The position numbers and the translations under genes were made by a program. This document shows positions 8,140 to 15,751 of a stretch of 22,601 nucleotides of DNA, one piece after another. The notes beneath the pieces are model-generated. The model was not told the origin of the DNA. It worked only from the letters and a program-made list of their open reading frames with translations, and made no database searches. The stretch comes from a virus. Position 1 is the stretch's first letter, and each line of letters starts with the position of its first letter. Where the stretch lies: positions 1 through 22,601 of IMG/VR virus record IMGVR_UViG_3300044643_000642; one strand, 5' to 3'.

Positions 8140-8447
8140 AACGGATTCGTAACGGCCAGCTTCAGTAGCCGCCCGCCGCCAGCGTCTTTTTCGACGTCGG
8201 CAACGCGGTAGGTGACACTATCCAGGACGATGTGATCGCCTTTGATTGGCTCGCCTTCGGTGAAGGAAGTGAGCGGCGCCCAGGCGGTTTGATAGACGCG
8301 CTGGGATTGCTGTACCTGCTCGCCGGTGTCGAAAACGAGGGTTATCGTGTACGAGGCACCGGCGCGCGGGTAGTAAGTGGCCTCTTCCCCAAACACGGCG
8401 AGGAGAGGCACCGTGGCAGTATCAAAAAGGCCACTGAAGGTGGACAT
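8136..8447 (-). CDS. Head-tail joining protein (gpFII-like position)
   Basis: The protein has 103 residues, mostly beta strands: an N-terminal LFDTATVPLLAVFGEEATYYP, a middle strand YTITLVFDTG, then GDHIVLDSVTYRVADVEKDAGGG and a terminal LLKLAVTNPL. This layout (strand, then KGD..V....Y.V..V..D..G) is typical of small phage head-tail attachment proteins in the gpFII group and their prophage relatives. It lies just after the decoration protein gene, as expected. It probably forms the interface ring between the gpW-like connector and the tail. Confidence 0.68.
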   Translation of the reverse strand: MSTFSGLFDTATVPLLAVFGEEATYYPRAGASYTITLVFDTGEQVQQSQRVYQTAWAPLTSFTEGEPIKGDHIVLDSVTYRVADVEKDAGGGRLLKLAVTNPL

Positions 8448-8453
8448 GGCTGG

Positions 8454-8999
8454 TTAGTATTCGGCGACCACGAGGAACTTCTTCGAGGCCGTGACGGTCA
8501 CGACCACGTTCGTGCTGGTGTGGCTGCCATAGGTGACGTTGACGCTGCCGGCGGTCGCCGGGGTCAGGTCGGTGTAGGTAACGAACACGCGCGACGGAAC
8601 GAACCCGAGGCCGTGGGCCACGTTCTGCGCGCTGCCCGTGCCGGTCTGCTCGGAGGAAACAAACTTCAGCGTGAGCGGCCCACCATACAGCTTGACGCGG
8701 ACGGTGGTATCGCCGGAAACGGCGGCCCGCGTGCAGACGCCAACTTCGCAATTGCCGGCGGCCGTGGTCGTCAGGTACTTGTTCGTGTTGTCCCAGTACA
8801 CCGCGTCGCCCACCGAAATCGCGCCGGTGGTTTTGGCGATGTCGAACACGCCTTCGGTTTTGAATTGGCCAACGGCTCCGGAAGTGGTATCGGACACCGC
8901 AACGCCGAAAATCTTGCCCACGCGCGCCGCCGCACCGGCGACAACGGTATAGGGGGCGGTAAGCGCGAGAGAGTCTCCCGCCTGTACGAAATTATCCAT
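8454..8999 (-). CDS. Capsid decoration protein (DUF2190-like) with extra C-terminal domain
   Basis: The protein has 181 residues. Residues 1-110 follow the DUF2190 pattern: FVQAGDSLALTAPYTVVAGA, then GKIFGVAVSDTTSGAVGQF, then GVFDIAKTTG..I..GDAVYWD and a strand VGVCTRAAVSGDTTVRVKL. This family decorates capsids and follows the major capsid gene in many phages. Residues 115-181 form a separate beta-rich domain (AQNVAHGLGFVPSRVFVTY, VVVTVTASKKFLVVAEY) of the HGLG type common in phage fibre and surface proteins. The fusion may place an adhesive or stabilising domain on the capsid surface. The start has GAGGG eight bases upstream. Confidence 0.78.
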   Translation of the reverse strand: MDNFVQAGDSLALTAPYTVVAGAAARVGKIFGVAVSDTTSGAVGQFKTEGVFDIAKTTGAISVGDAVYWDNTNKYLTTTAAGNCEVGVCTRAAVSGDTTVRVKLYGGPLTLKFVSSEQTGTGSAQNVAHGLGFVPSRVFVTYTDLTPATAGSVNVTYGSHTSTNVVVTVTASKKFLVVAEY

Positions 9000-9013
9000 G
9001 GTTTTACCCTCGT

Positions 9014-9033
9014 GGGGCGGCCCTCGCCGCCCC
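9014..9033 (-). other. Perfect 8-bp GC hairpin between capsid and decoration genes
   Basis: The minus strand reads GGGGCGGC GAGG GCCGCCCC, a perfect 8-bp stem with a 4-base loop, inside the 62-base gap between the capsid stop and the decoration gene start. There is no U-run after it and a ribosome binding site follows, so it looks more like an mRNA-stabilising or processing element than a full terminator. Confidence 0.6.
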
Positions 9034-9061
9034 TAGTTGTTTGGTTGCCTTGTTCCGCCGA

Positions 9062-10381
9062 TTAAACGCCGCTGGAGTAGTAGAGGCCCTTCCAGCCGAC
9101 GGCTTTGGCCGCGAAGTCGAGAAAGACGTTGATGCGAACGCCAAGAATGTCGCCAGCGTTTTCGACGCGGTAGAACTGCGGGCCGGGCGCGCCCGCCAGG
9201 TTGGCGTATTCGACATCGCCCGTTGCGGCGGCGCCGTACCATTTGGCAGTGTCGGTGAGTTCGGCATCGGACACGACTTCCAGCATTCCTGCGAACCAGT
9301 TCTGGTCGGAAATCTTGACAGAAGGCCCGGTTTCACGCATGGCAGTGACAGCCGTCATGCGCTTGGCGGGCGGGACGATGAGGTATTTCGGCATCAGGTT
9401 CAACGGGCTTACCCCGTCGATATCCTTCTGCGTGGCCATCGCCACAAACATGGAGTCCAGACCGGTGTTACCGATGGCGCCGGTGCCGACGTTTTCATGA
9501 TCGGCATGGAACAGCGTCACGCCGTCATTCATCGCCGCGTTCGCCGTTAGGATGGCGTACACGGTCTTGTTTTCCAAGCGCGCGCACTGCTCGCCCATCT
9601 TCGCGCTGATGTCATTGAAGGCACCGAGGTCGTCGTTGATGAGCATTTGGCGCGTGAAGCTGATGCCGCGCGCGTAGGTCGCCAGCGCGTAGGATTCGCG
9701 CTCTTCGCCCATTGTGCCCAGCGTGACTTCTCCGCCTTCGGGGACTTCCAGAAGCACGGGGGCCGCACCACTGCGAATCCGGCGCATCGTCTTGAAGTCG
9801 TTCGCCACACTCGCGCGAGACCAGGTTTTGTAGGTCACGGGCGCAGTGTCGTAGGCGGTCAGCAGCACTTTGCGCAGCCCGTTTTCCAGGATGTACGGGA
9901 AGTCGCTGGTGGAGTGGAACGCTTGGATACAGAAGTCGGTTTCGTTCATACCGCGCGTGTTGACGCCCGCGCGCGCCAGCACTTCTTCGGCCAGCCGGCG
10001 AACGCCCATGCCCCGGAAGTCGTTGGCGGCTTCCACTTGATACTTCGACGGGTCCACGCGGTTCAACAGCGCTGAGACGCCCAAGGCGCGCCGCGTGTCG
10101 CGCTCATCGCGGGAGATCGTGGCGGCGGTGTGGCCGACGCGAGTATCGGTAGCCATATCGGCGGCGATCTTCGCCTCGATCACGGCATCTTTGAATGCCT
10201 CGACCGTCTGTCCGCTAGAGATAGCGGAGTTGATGGCCGTAGCGGGCATCTTGGCGAGCGCGCCAATACGGGAGATTTCGCTGGTGCGGGTCCGTTCGGC
10301 GGCCATGGCGGCGGCGGCAATAGCCTCGGCGTTAATAGCCGGGTTCTGCCCCGTGGATTCGACAGGGTTCGGATTGGGCAT
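9062..10381 (-). CDS. Scaffold - major capsid protein from internal start (nested in-frame product)
   Basis: In-frame ATG codon 240 of the fusion gene (beginning MPNPNPVEST) has a perfect AAGGAGG five bases upstream. Starting here would make 439 residues: roughly 100 of helical scaffold and the whole Mu gpT-like capsid domain, without protease. Lambda does something similar in gene C, where the scaffold Nu3 starts inside the protease gene. Since a shell needs hundreds of capsid subunits but few proteases, this could be the main product. The evidence is the ribosome binding site and the position exactly at the domain boundary. No experiment is available here. Confidence 0.6.
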   Translation of the reverse strand: MPNPNPVESTGQNPAINAEAIAAAAMAAERTRTSEISRIGALAKMPATAINSAISSGQTVEAFKDAVIEAKIAADMATDTRVGHTAATISRDERDTRRALGVSALLNRVDPSKYQVEAANDFRGMGVRRLAEEVLARAGVNTRGMNETDFCIQAFHSTSDFPYILENGLRKVLLTAYDTAPVTYKTWSRASVANDFKTMRRIRSGAAPVLLEVPEGGEVTLGTMGEERESYALATYARGISFTRQMLINDDLGAFNDISAKMGEQCARLENKTVYAILTANAAMNDGVTLFHADHENVGTGAIGNTGLDSMFVAMATQKDIDGVSPLNLMPKYLIVPPAKRMTAVTAMRETGPSVKISDQNWFAGMLEVVSDAELTDTAKWYGAAATGDVEYANLAGAPGPQFYRVENAGDILGVRINVFLDFAAKAVGWKGLYYSSGV

Positions 10382-11098
10382 ATAGCCCTCCTTGTGTGAA
10401 TTGTCATCAGGGGCAGAGCCCTGGACTTTGTTGGGCGGTGCAACTTCCACCGCATTCGCCACCGGCCCAACCGCGCACAATGCAGCGGGGGCGTTACGGT
10501 AGGCGGTCAAATTCCATTCGTTTTTCGCGGCCGTGGTTTCCACGATCCGGTCAGCTAGACCAGCATCTACGGCTTCCTGTGCGGAAAACCACGTTTCCGC
10601 GTCCATCCACGCGCGGACGGTCGCCTCGTCTTTGCCGGTTCGGCGCATGTAGTCGGCCGTCAGTGAATCGGCGTACTTACTGAGAACTTCCGCAACGGCC
10701 ATGTGATCGGAAGCGTTGCCGAAGGCCAGAGCGTGCGGATTGTGGACCATCACAAACGCGCCCGCCGTAATCTCGATTTCGTCTGCCGCCAGCATAATCA
10801 CGGACGCGGCCGATGCGGCCAGCCCATCAATATGAGCAACCACTCGCGCCGGGTGTTGCGCAATGGCCGTAGACATTGCCCGCGCGGCGTCAACCTCCCC
10901 GCCTGGGGAGTTGATACGCAAATGAATCAATGACGCCTTCAGTGATTTCAAATCCTTGGCAAATTGAGACGCCTGAATTCCCCACATCCCACCAATCGCG
11001 TCGTAGACAAACACTTCGGCGGCATCTTCCGCCTTCGCGTTGATCTCGTAACGGCGCGGCTTTTGTTCGTTGTCGGCGAAGAGTTTATTGAGGCTCAT
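9062..11098 (-). CDS. Prohead protease - scaffold - major capsid protein fusion
   Basis: The protein has 678 residues. I chose the ATG at 11098 (AGG seven bases upstream, 14-base overlap with portal) over an in-frame TTG at 11146. Residues 1-190 are a ClpP-type serine protease: INSPGG near 63-68, Ser96 in GLAASAAS, His119 in MVHNPH, and a Glu at 168 before WFSAQEAVDAGLAD where ClpP has its Asp. Residues about 240-330 are Ala-rich and helical, like a scaffold (delta) domain. The remainder, with SDFPYILENGLRKVLL, EGGEVTLGTMGEERESYALATYARG-type residues and TLFHADHENVGTG, matches the Mu gpT-like major capsid family. Fused protease-capsid proteins of this type are known. The protease should process the scaffold after assembly. 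An internal start (see 10381) would supply capsid subunits without protease. Confidence 0.9.
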   Translation of the reverse strand: MSLNKLFADNEQKPRRYEINAKAEDAAEVFVYDAIGGMWGIQASQFAKDLKSLKASLIHLRINSPGGEVDAARAMSTAIAQHPARVVAHIDGLAASAASVIMLAADEIEITAGAFVMVHNPHALAFGNASDHMAVAEVLSKYADSLTADYMRRTGKDEATVRAWMDAETWFSAQEAVDAGLADRIVETTAAKNEWNLTAYRNAPAALCAVGPVANAVEVAPPNKVQGSAPDDNSHKEGYMPNPNPVESTGQNPAINAEAIAAAAMAAERTRTSEISRIGALAKMPATAINSAISSGQTVEAFKDAVIEAKIAADMATDTRVGHTAATISRDERDTRRALGVSALLNRVDPSKYQVEAANDFRGMGVRRLAEEVLARAGVNTRGMNETDFCIQAFHSTSDFPYILENGLRKVLLTAYDTAPVTYKTWSRASVANDFKTMRRIRSGAAPVLLEVPEGGEVTLGTMGEERESYALATYARGISFTRQMLINDDLGAFNDISAKMGEQCARLENKTVYAILTANAAMNDGVTLFHADHENVGTGAIGNTGLDSMFVAMATQKDIDGVSPLNLMPKYLIVPPAKRMTAVTAMRETGPSVKISDQNWFAGMLEVVSDAELTDTAKWYGAAATGDVEYANLAGAPGPQFYRVENAGDILGVRINVFLDFAAKAVGWKGLYYSSGV
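10379..10393 (-). promoter_or_regulatory. Internal Shine-Dalgarno and start codon within the protease-capsid gene
   Basis: The minus strand reads AAGGAGG GCTAT ATG. The seven-base Shine-Dalgarno is complete and the spacing is five bases. It encodes K-E-G-Y in the fusion frame. The same 12-mer AAGGAGGGCTAT serves the small gene starting at 19900. Confidence 0.65.
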
Positions 11099-12560
11099 CA
11101 GGTACCTGCTCTTGCGGGTCTGCCGCGTTGCTTTCTGCGATGGCAAGTTGACCGTTGAAAAAATCCACTCCGGCCCCTTGTAATCCCTCGGAGTATTCGG
11201 AGATTTCCGCCAACTGCTGCGCTGGGTTATTCCCCGCGCCTGCCACGACTTGCGGCCAGGTCTTTTTGCCGATCTGGAGGTCTACTTGATCGGCTTTCGA
11301 TTCCGACAGCCGATCTAAAAGCTCGAACGCGGGCGGGCTCCATTGGTGCGAGGTGTCAGATGCCGGCCCATCTAACATCAGTAGGTATTCCAAGAACTTC
11401 TGCGCCGCCCATTCGCACATTTGCGGGATAAACCACGCCCATTGGTGGGACTCGACCGCGCGCTTGAACGCTACTGCGCCCATGCGGCTACTGCTGTAAT
11501 TGGACTTCGAATAGTTCCCGGTCAGTAACTCGAACGGGATTCCAATGCCTGCCGCAAAGTCTCGCTGGCGGCTCGTCTTATAATCTTCGTATCCGCCAGC
11601 GTATGCCGGCTGATTGAATTTCACGTCTTCGCCAGGCCGCAATTTAAGCATCATGCCAGGCTCAAACGTCGATACCGGGTTACCGTTGGCGTCGGCGACT
11701 TCGGTGGTGAACTGGAATTCGTCGCCTTCAGGCGAGGTCACTGCGGCGGCAATACACGCCTCAGTGCGCTTGCGGATAATCTCGGCTTCTTCCCAATCCG
11801 CGGTGTCTTTTGCGGGGAGGGTTGACGGCGCCAACCGGGGGACGATCCGAACCTGCCCCGGCCGTTTCGGGCGCCCAATATGGGACACCTCGGAGGCGGG
11901 CACGCGATGCGACATCGTGCTGATAGAGCCGGGCAAGCCGGATGCCGCGCTATCGCCGGGGTGACGGTCGAATAGCCAATACGCCACGCGCTTTCCGACT
12001 CCGTTGAATTCGACGCCCTGGATGATGTAGCCGCTCGCCAGCGTGGCCGTTTTGAGTGTGTCCAGGTAGTCGGCTTCCAGAACTTGAATCTGCACCGGAG
12101 GCCAGACGCCATCAGAACGGCGACGGGGGCGGGATCGGAGAAGGACTTCGCCGGTTTCAAATTCTGCGTCACACGCCTGGGCTTGAATCGCCTCGAAACC
12201 AGGCAGGCCATCGGCGGAGCACGTCTTAACCCATGCGTCCCACTTCGCCTGCACCGTGGCGTCATTCCACTGGCAAAGGATGCCTGTCCCGACTACTGAA
12301 TCGGTCCATTTCGTTTGACCGCTACCCGCCAGCGGGTTATTGCGAATGAGGTCGCGCGATCGGTCGCGGAGTGCCACCAGCCCGCCCGATGTTTCAGCGT
12401 TGGCCGATGCTCCACTCGTTGTCCATCCGGCCGTGCGGCGGCCGTCTTTCGCGCCTTCATAAGATGCCTTCGGGTTCAGCGCGGCGCGGGCGCGACTCCG
12501 CCGAATCCCGGCAGCCGGGTCGAAGAACGCAACGACTTTATCAACGATGTTTAGGCTCAT
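11085..12560 (-). CDS. Portal protein, lambda gpB family
   Basis: The protein has 491 residues, the usual size for lambda-type portals. Typical elements are the N-terminal ALNPKASYEGAKDGRRTAGW region, RDLIRNNPLAGSGQTKWTDSVVG near residues 70-95, the acidic-tipped core with EADYLDTLKTA, a HVSHIGRPKRPGQVRI-like strand (EVSHIGRPKRPGQVRIV), and the C-terminal wing with FELLTGNYSKSNYSSSRMG followed by WAWFIPQMCEW. Twelve copies form the DNA channel at the capsid vertex, where the terminase docks. The ATG overlaps the stop of the gpW-like gene by four bases. It starts MSLN, as does the next gene, probably by chance. Confidence 0.93.
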   Translation of the reverse strand: MSLNIVDKVVAFFDPAAGIRRSRARAALNPKASYEGAKDGRRTAGWTTSGASANAETSGGLVALRDRSRDLIRNNPLAGSGQTKWTDSVVGTGILCQWNDATVQAKWDAWVKTCSADGLPGFEAIQAQACDAEFETGEVLLRSRPRRRSDGVWPPVQIQVLEADYLDTLKTATLASGYIIQGVEFNGVGKRVAYWLFDRHPGDSAASGLPGSISTMSHRVPASEVSHIGRPKRPGQVRIVPRLAPSTLPAKDTADWEEAEIIRKRTEACIAAAVTSPEGDEFQFTTEVADANGNPVSTFEPGMMLKLRPGEDVKFNQPAYAGGYEDYKTSRQRDFAAGIGIPFELLTGNYSKSNYSSSRMGAVAFKRAVESHQWAWFIPQMCEWAAQKFLEYLLMLDGPASDTSHQWSPPAFELLDRLSESKADQVDLQIGKKTWPQVVAGAGNNPAQQLAEISEYSEGLQGAGVDFFNGQLAIAESNAADPQEQVPDEPQ

Positions 12561-12766
12561 CCGTTGGTGTGCTGAATCAAGAGCGCGCGATTCGTCCGCG
12601 TGCCAGTGGAGGATGCAAGTTCTCCGTCAAGGATCGCCAGCGCTTTTTCCATGCCCGCAATATCTGCGTAGGTCACGGACTTGTCGCCGGTCGTGATGGA
12701 TTTCACGGCGTCGGCAATCCGCCCTACTAAAGCGTCCCGTTTTGTCTGGAGTTCTTCGGTTGTCAT
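12557..12766 (-). CDS. gpW-like head-tail joining protein
   Basis: The protein has 69 residues, close to lambda gpW (68), and lies between terminase and portal exactly as W does. It has an N-terminal helix (MTTEELQTKRDALVGRIADAV), a short beta hairpin (SITTGDKSVTYAD) and a second helix (MEKALAILDGELA), which is the known gpW fold. It probably seals the portal channel after packaging and provides the platform for the next joining protein. It is coupled on both sides by four-base overlaps. Confidence 0.87.
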   Translation of the reverse strand: MTTEELQTKRDALVGRIADAVKSITTGDKSVTYADIAGMEKALAILDGELASSTGTRTNRALLIQHTNG

Positions 12767-14679
12767 CGTCTAAGCCAATTACTCCCGCCCTGTATCCACC
12801 CGGGCCGCGCTTGCGGCTTAGGTTGCTCAGATGGCTGCTGTGTGATCTGCGTTGGGCCTTGTTGCCGTGCAACGGTAACGCCGCGTGGTAGTGGCTCCAT
12901 GGCTACTGCTAACGCATTCCAGCGCGCTTCCGGCCACTTCCCAACCCCAAGATGCTCCGCGGCCGCCCGTGCGTAATTCGCGGTGTCCAGCGCCTCGTTG
13001 CGTCCGGTCTTGTGCCAGCGGCCTTCCATGAAGCCGCGCTTATTCTTCGCCTGCACGTACCGCTCCGCGACGAGTTGCTTGTACCACTCGTCTGTTTCCC
13101 GGTAGTGGTGAACCCAGCCGGGCGGATGTTCCCCGCCCTCCGCTGATTTGCCGAGGCGCAACTGACCGTAAAGCTCAGTCTTCGCCATCGACACATTGAC
13201 CGGATACACCAGCACGCCACGGCGCCGGCGCTTCGAGTTCGATTCTGTTGTTTTCGGCGTCCCGAGGACCGCCGTTCCGGTATCGTAACCCTTAACCACG
13301 ATCACCCGGCCCGGTCCCTGTTGCCGTGCCCAGTCGTACACCTGCGTGGATTGATCGCCGGAGTCAATCGCCGTGCGGCTGATCGACATTTCAGCGCCGG
13401 ATGCGTGCCGCCAGGTTTCCCCGAGCATTCCGGTAAGTTCGAGCCATGGCCCAGCGCCTAGGCGGGCGGTGTCACCGAATAGAACCCGGTAGTCTACCAG
13501 GAAGCGCTGTTTATTGCGCCCCCAGCCCCATACAGCTATTTCTAATCGGTCGCGCTGTACGTCAACCCCGGCCGTTAGAATCAACGCGCCAGCGGGCACT
13601 GTGCCCTTTTCGTAGTCGGACGCGCGGGAGGCGATGATTTCCCAGTCGGGGGCGTCGCCGGTGATCTTCCATAGTTCGGCGAGCTTCGTGTTGATAAACG
13701 ATTTCAGCTCGCCCGGGTCGTCTTTCGACGCGAGGAAGTCTTCGGCCAGCTCGCCCCATGGCGTGATGAGCGAATAGAGGCGCGGGAGGTGGAAGCCGGC
13801 TATTTTCGACTTCGGGTTACCCTTCACCCACTCGCCGCGGTCAATCATCCACGGTTTTCGCCAGTTTTCAATATGCCCATGGCAGAGTTCGCACTCGTAC
13901 CAGGCTTCAGCCGGATCTGCGCCCCACTTCACCCGCTCCCAGATGAGCACCTGATAGGCACCGCACAGGGGGCAGGGAACGTAATATTTCCGCTGGTCGG
14001 AGCGCGTCCACCACTCGTAGATAACGGAGTCACCTTCCAGCGTTGGGGTGGACGCCAGCGCAACTTTTCGTATGCGCCGAAAATTCGCCGTTCTCATGAT
14101 GAACAGGCGAACAGTAGAGCCTTCTTTTCCGACTTCGCGCGGCCAGCGGTCTACCTCGTCTCCGAGGGCGTACCGGATCGACCGCATCTGAAAATTCTCT
14201 GGCGTTTGCGCGCCAAGCATGGTCAGCGATCCACCGCGAAACCGCTTTTCGTTGATTGTGTTCCCGGCTTCGCGCGATTTCTTTACGGCCACAAGCCCGG
14301 CCAGCGTCGGGCAGTCCCGAAACATCGGGTCGATGCTCTTTTTGCTAAACTCTTCCGTGTCCGCTTCGCGCGGTTGAATCAAGAGGATCGGGCCGGGGTC
14401 GTTGGCGATGTAGGAGCCGATGGCGTTTTCGTAGGCCGTCGTTTTCAACATCTGCGAGGCGCACATCAGCACAATAAACTCGGTCGGATCGTGCGCGCTG
14501 AGAACGTCCATGGGCTCCCGCTGGAAGGCCCAGGCCCGGAAGTCGCCGGGGGATGCACTGCGTTCGCTGGAGAGCTTGCGGTTACTCTCCGCCCACTCCG
14601 TCACCGTCTGCCGGATCGGTGGCCGCATCGCCTTCGCCGCCGCTGTCCACAATAGCTGCGCCTGCGTCGAGAAAGTCAT
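12763..14679 (-). CDS. Terminase large subunit, GpA family
   Basis: The protein has 638 residues. The N-terminal ATPase shows PIRQTVTEWAESNRKLS (21-37), the family's variant Walker A at 75-80 (SQMLKT), Walker B ALGDEVDRW (171-179) and ASTPT (209-213). A zinc ribbon follows, with C236-x2-C239 and C263-x2-C266. The nuclease domain starts with LTAGVDVQRDRLEI, where D373 is the likely first metal ligand, and D439 in TAIDSGD is a further candidate. This enzyme cuts concatemeric DNA and pumps it into the prohead. It starts 98 bases inside the small terminase gene. A downstream ATG at 14628 would shorten it by 17 residues, but family members usually have an N-terminus of this longer length. Confidence 0.95.
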   Translation of the reverse strand: MTFSTQAQLLWTAAAKAMRPPIRQTVTEWAESNRKLSSERSASPGDFRAWAFQREPMDVLSAHDPTEFIVLMCASQMLKTTAYENAIGSYIANDPGPILLIQPREADTEEFSKKSIDPMFRDCPTLAGLVAVKKSREAGNTINEKRFRGGSLTMLGAQTPENFQMRSIRYALGDEVDRWPREVGKEGSTVRLFIMRTANFRRIRKVALASTPTLEGDSVIYEWWTRSDQRKYYVPCPLCGAYQVLIWERVKWGADPAEAWYECELCHGHIENWRKPWMIDRGEWVKGNPKSKIAGFHLPRLYSLITPWGELAEDFLASKDDPGELKSFINTKLAELWKITGDAPDWEIIASRASDYEKGTVPAGALILTAGVDVQRDRLEIAVWGWGRNKQRFLVDYRVLFGDTARLGAGPWLELTGMLGETWRHASGAEMSISRTAIDSGDQSTQVYDWARQQGPGRVIVVKGYDTGTAVLGTPKTTESNSKRRRRGVLVYPVNVSMAKTELYGQLRLGKSAEGGEHPPGWVHHYRETDEWYKQLVAERYVQAKNKRGFMEGRWHKTGRNEALDTANYARAAAEHLGVGKWPEARWNALAVAMEPLPRGVTVARQQGPTQITQQPSEQPKPQARPGWIQGGSNWLRR

Positions 14680-15076
14680 CGGCTAATTGAGCGGCACATC
14701 GGTCAGTTTCGCGGATCAGGAAGAGGCGTACTTCGGTCGGGTCGGTCATTGCGGCCAGTTGGTCGCACAGTGCATTCGGAAGCGCTGAGAGTTTCTGCCG
14801 GACCATCTGGCAGAGTTGCGCCCAGGCGGCGGACGCCATCGCCACGGGGATCACGTCGCCCTGTTTTTGCTGGAATTCCAGCTCTCGAAGGTTGGCGAGC
14901 GCGGACTCTTTGCGGAGTTGCGCGTCGATGAGAGTCTCGTCGCGCGGCGCTTGTTCGTGGCGGTTTTTGATGATCGACTCGTCTGATTCACCGCGCCGGC
15001 GCCTGCGGTTGACGTTTTGCGGGGAGATTCCCGCTTTTTCAGCCACGGAAGCGGCTGAACTTCTACCATTTTTCAT
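14582..15076 (-). CDS. Terminase small subunit, Nu1-like
   Basis: The protein has 164 residues. The N-terminus has a helix-turn-helix pattern (SVAEKAGISPQNVNRRRRRG), as in small terminases that bind the packaging site. A long charged helix follows (ETLIDAQLRKESALANLRELEFQQKQGDVIPV), typical of the Nu1/DUF1441-type oligomerisation region, then a C-terminal helical part and an acidic Gly-rich tail that probably contacts the large subunit. It overlaps the large subunit gene by 98 bases. No Shine-Dalgarno is visible before its ATG. A weak start makes sense for a protein needed in small amounts, but another start cannot be excluded. Confidence 0.82.
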   Translation of the reverse strand: MKNGRSSAASVAEKAGISPQNVNRRRRRGESDESIIKNRHEQAPRDETLIDAQLRKESALANLRELEFQQKQGDVIPVAMASAAWAQLCQMVRQKLSALPNALCDQLAAMTDPTEVRLFLIRETDRCAAQLADDFLDAGAAIVDSGGEGDAATDPADGDGVGGE

Positions 15077-15182
15077 AGAATATGGTTTTTGGTAAGACTA
15101 ACTAGGTATCGCGTGCAATGAGTCGACCCTTTTCCGCTTCTGTATGGGAAGTACCTTTAGTACGGGGGGGGGGAGCTGCCCA
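15077..15182. other. Non-coding gap upstream of the small terminase gene, candidate packaging or promoter region
   Basis: This 106-base gap is the longest non-coding stretch in the window. It contains a run of ten G at 15164-15173 and no convincing terminator or promoter. In cos phages the cos site lies just before the small terminase gene, so this is the natural place to look for one. I see no pair of cohesive-end-like symmetric sequences and only note the position. Confidence 0.35.
15164..15173. repeat. Homopolymer run of ten G
   Basis: Ten consecutive G lie 10 bases beyond the stop of the gene ending at 15183. Runs of this length are prone to slippage and to sequencing error. It lies outside every supported coding frame. 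Confidence 0.9.
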
Positions 15183-15503
15183 TCAAAACCCAGCCATCAG
15201 CGAGGAGCGGTGCGTGTACGTATTCGGCAAAACCTTCACGACAGTGGCTTGAGCCGTGATCCGCGTGGCGATCTCGTTTGGCTCAGCTAACAGGAAAACC
15301 CGCGTTACCGCTTTATCTTTGCGGCGCTGAATCAAACGCGCCACGCGGCCGGCGGTTTTGAGGATGCGCAAGGTTGCTAGGCTGATTGCACGCCGCTTAC
15401 CGCTTGCGTTCTCGCAAATCACAGTCGGTCCGGCCAGTTTCAAGGTGTCCAAGCGCATCTCCTCGATTGGGAGCCCGTGAGGGCTGGCGACGTCTACCAC
15501 CAC
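15183..15503 (-). CDS. Hypothetical protein, 106 residues, possibly 5'-truncated by an in-frame stop
   Basis: This open frame starts at GTG (15503) and has no recognised family. It contains a basic helical stretch (KRRAISLATLRILKTAGRVARLIQRRKDKAV) and a hydrophobic C-terminal half. The GTG lacks a good ribosome binding site. A better-placed ATG lies at 15539, two bases after the stop of the upstream gene and in the same frame, but it meets TAA after five codons (MAIAA-stop). The rest of that frame is open to the real end. So this is either a gene with the weak GTG start or a gene broken by one nonsense change. It lies directly before the packaging genes. Confidence 0.45.
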   Translation of the reverse strand: MVVDVASPHGLPIEEMRLDTLKLAGPTVICENASGKRRAISLATLRILKTAGRVARLIQRRKDKAVTRVFLLAEPNEIATRITAQATVVKVLPNTYTHRSSLMAGF

Positions 15504-15541
15504 TTCAAACCCCGTCGAAGGTTAAGCTGCAATAGCCATGC

Positions 15542-15751
15542 TCAATTCCCGACTTTACAAGACGTTTTTCTGGATGTCAATGGGGAAGATTTGCATTTCT
15601 TCAACGCACCCAACACCCGCAGTAGCTCCCACGCCGCCGCTTGGTCGGCCGATACTTGCGCAAGACAGCGCTGGAGTAGCGTATTCTGGCGTTGTAAATC
15701 CTTTATTTCCATGCGCATAAGCGCCATTAATTGCAATTGCTCGGGTGTCAT
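15542..15751 (-). CDS. Small coiled-coil protein
   Basis: The protein has 69 residues, starting MTPEQLQLMALMRMEIKDLQ. The ATG at 15751 overlaps the stop of the upstream gene by four bases (ATGA), which fixes the start. A longer in-frame reading upstream is only a shadow of that gene. Heptad-like leucines in residues 5-45 predict one coiled coil, so it probably forms oligomers. The C-terminus is short and basic with two cysteines (KKCKSSPLTSRKTSCKVGN). I recognise no family. Confidence 0.6.
   Translation of the reverse strand: MTPEQLQLMALMRMEIKDLQRQNTLLQRCLAQVSADQAAAWELLRVLGALKKCKSSPLTSRKTSCKVGN

Noticed and set aside
9014-9033. Rho-independent terminator
   Set aside because: The stem is strong, but no U-run follows on the minus strand and a ribosome binding site for the next gene comes directly after.
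14440-14457. Terminase with a dead ATPase, since SQMLKT lacks the classic GKT Walker A
   Set aside because: GpA-family terminases commonly have a variant P-loop, and the other motifs (GDEVD, zinc ribbon, nuclease Asp) are in place.
15077-15182. Sigma-70-like promoter with TTGCAC in the gap before the small terminase
   Set aside because: No matching -10 element at suitable spacing was found, so it cannot be supported.
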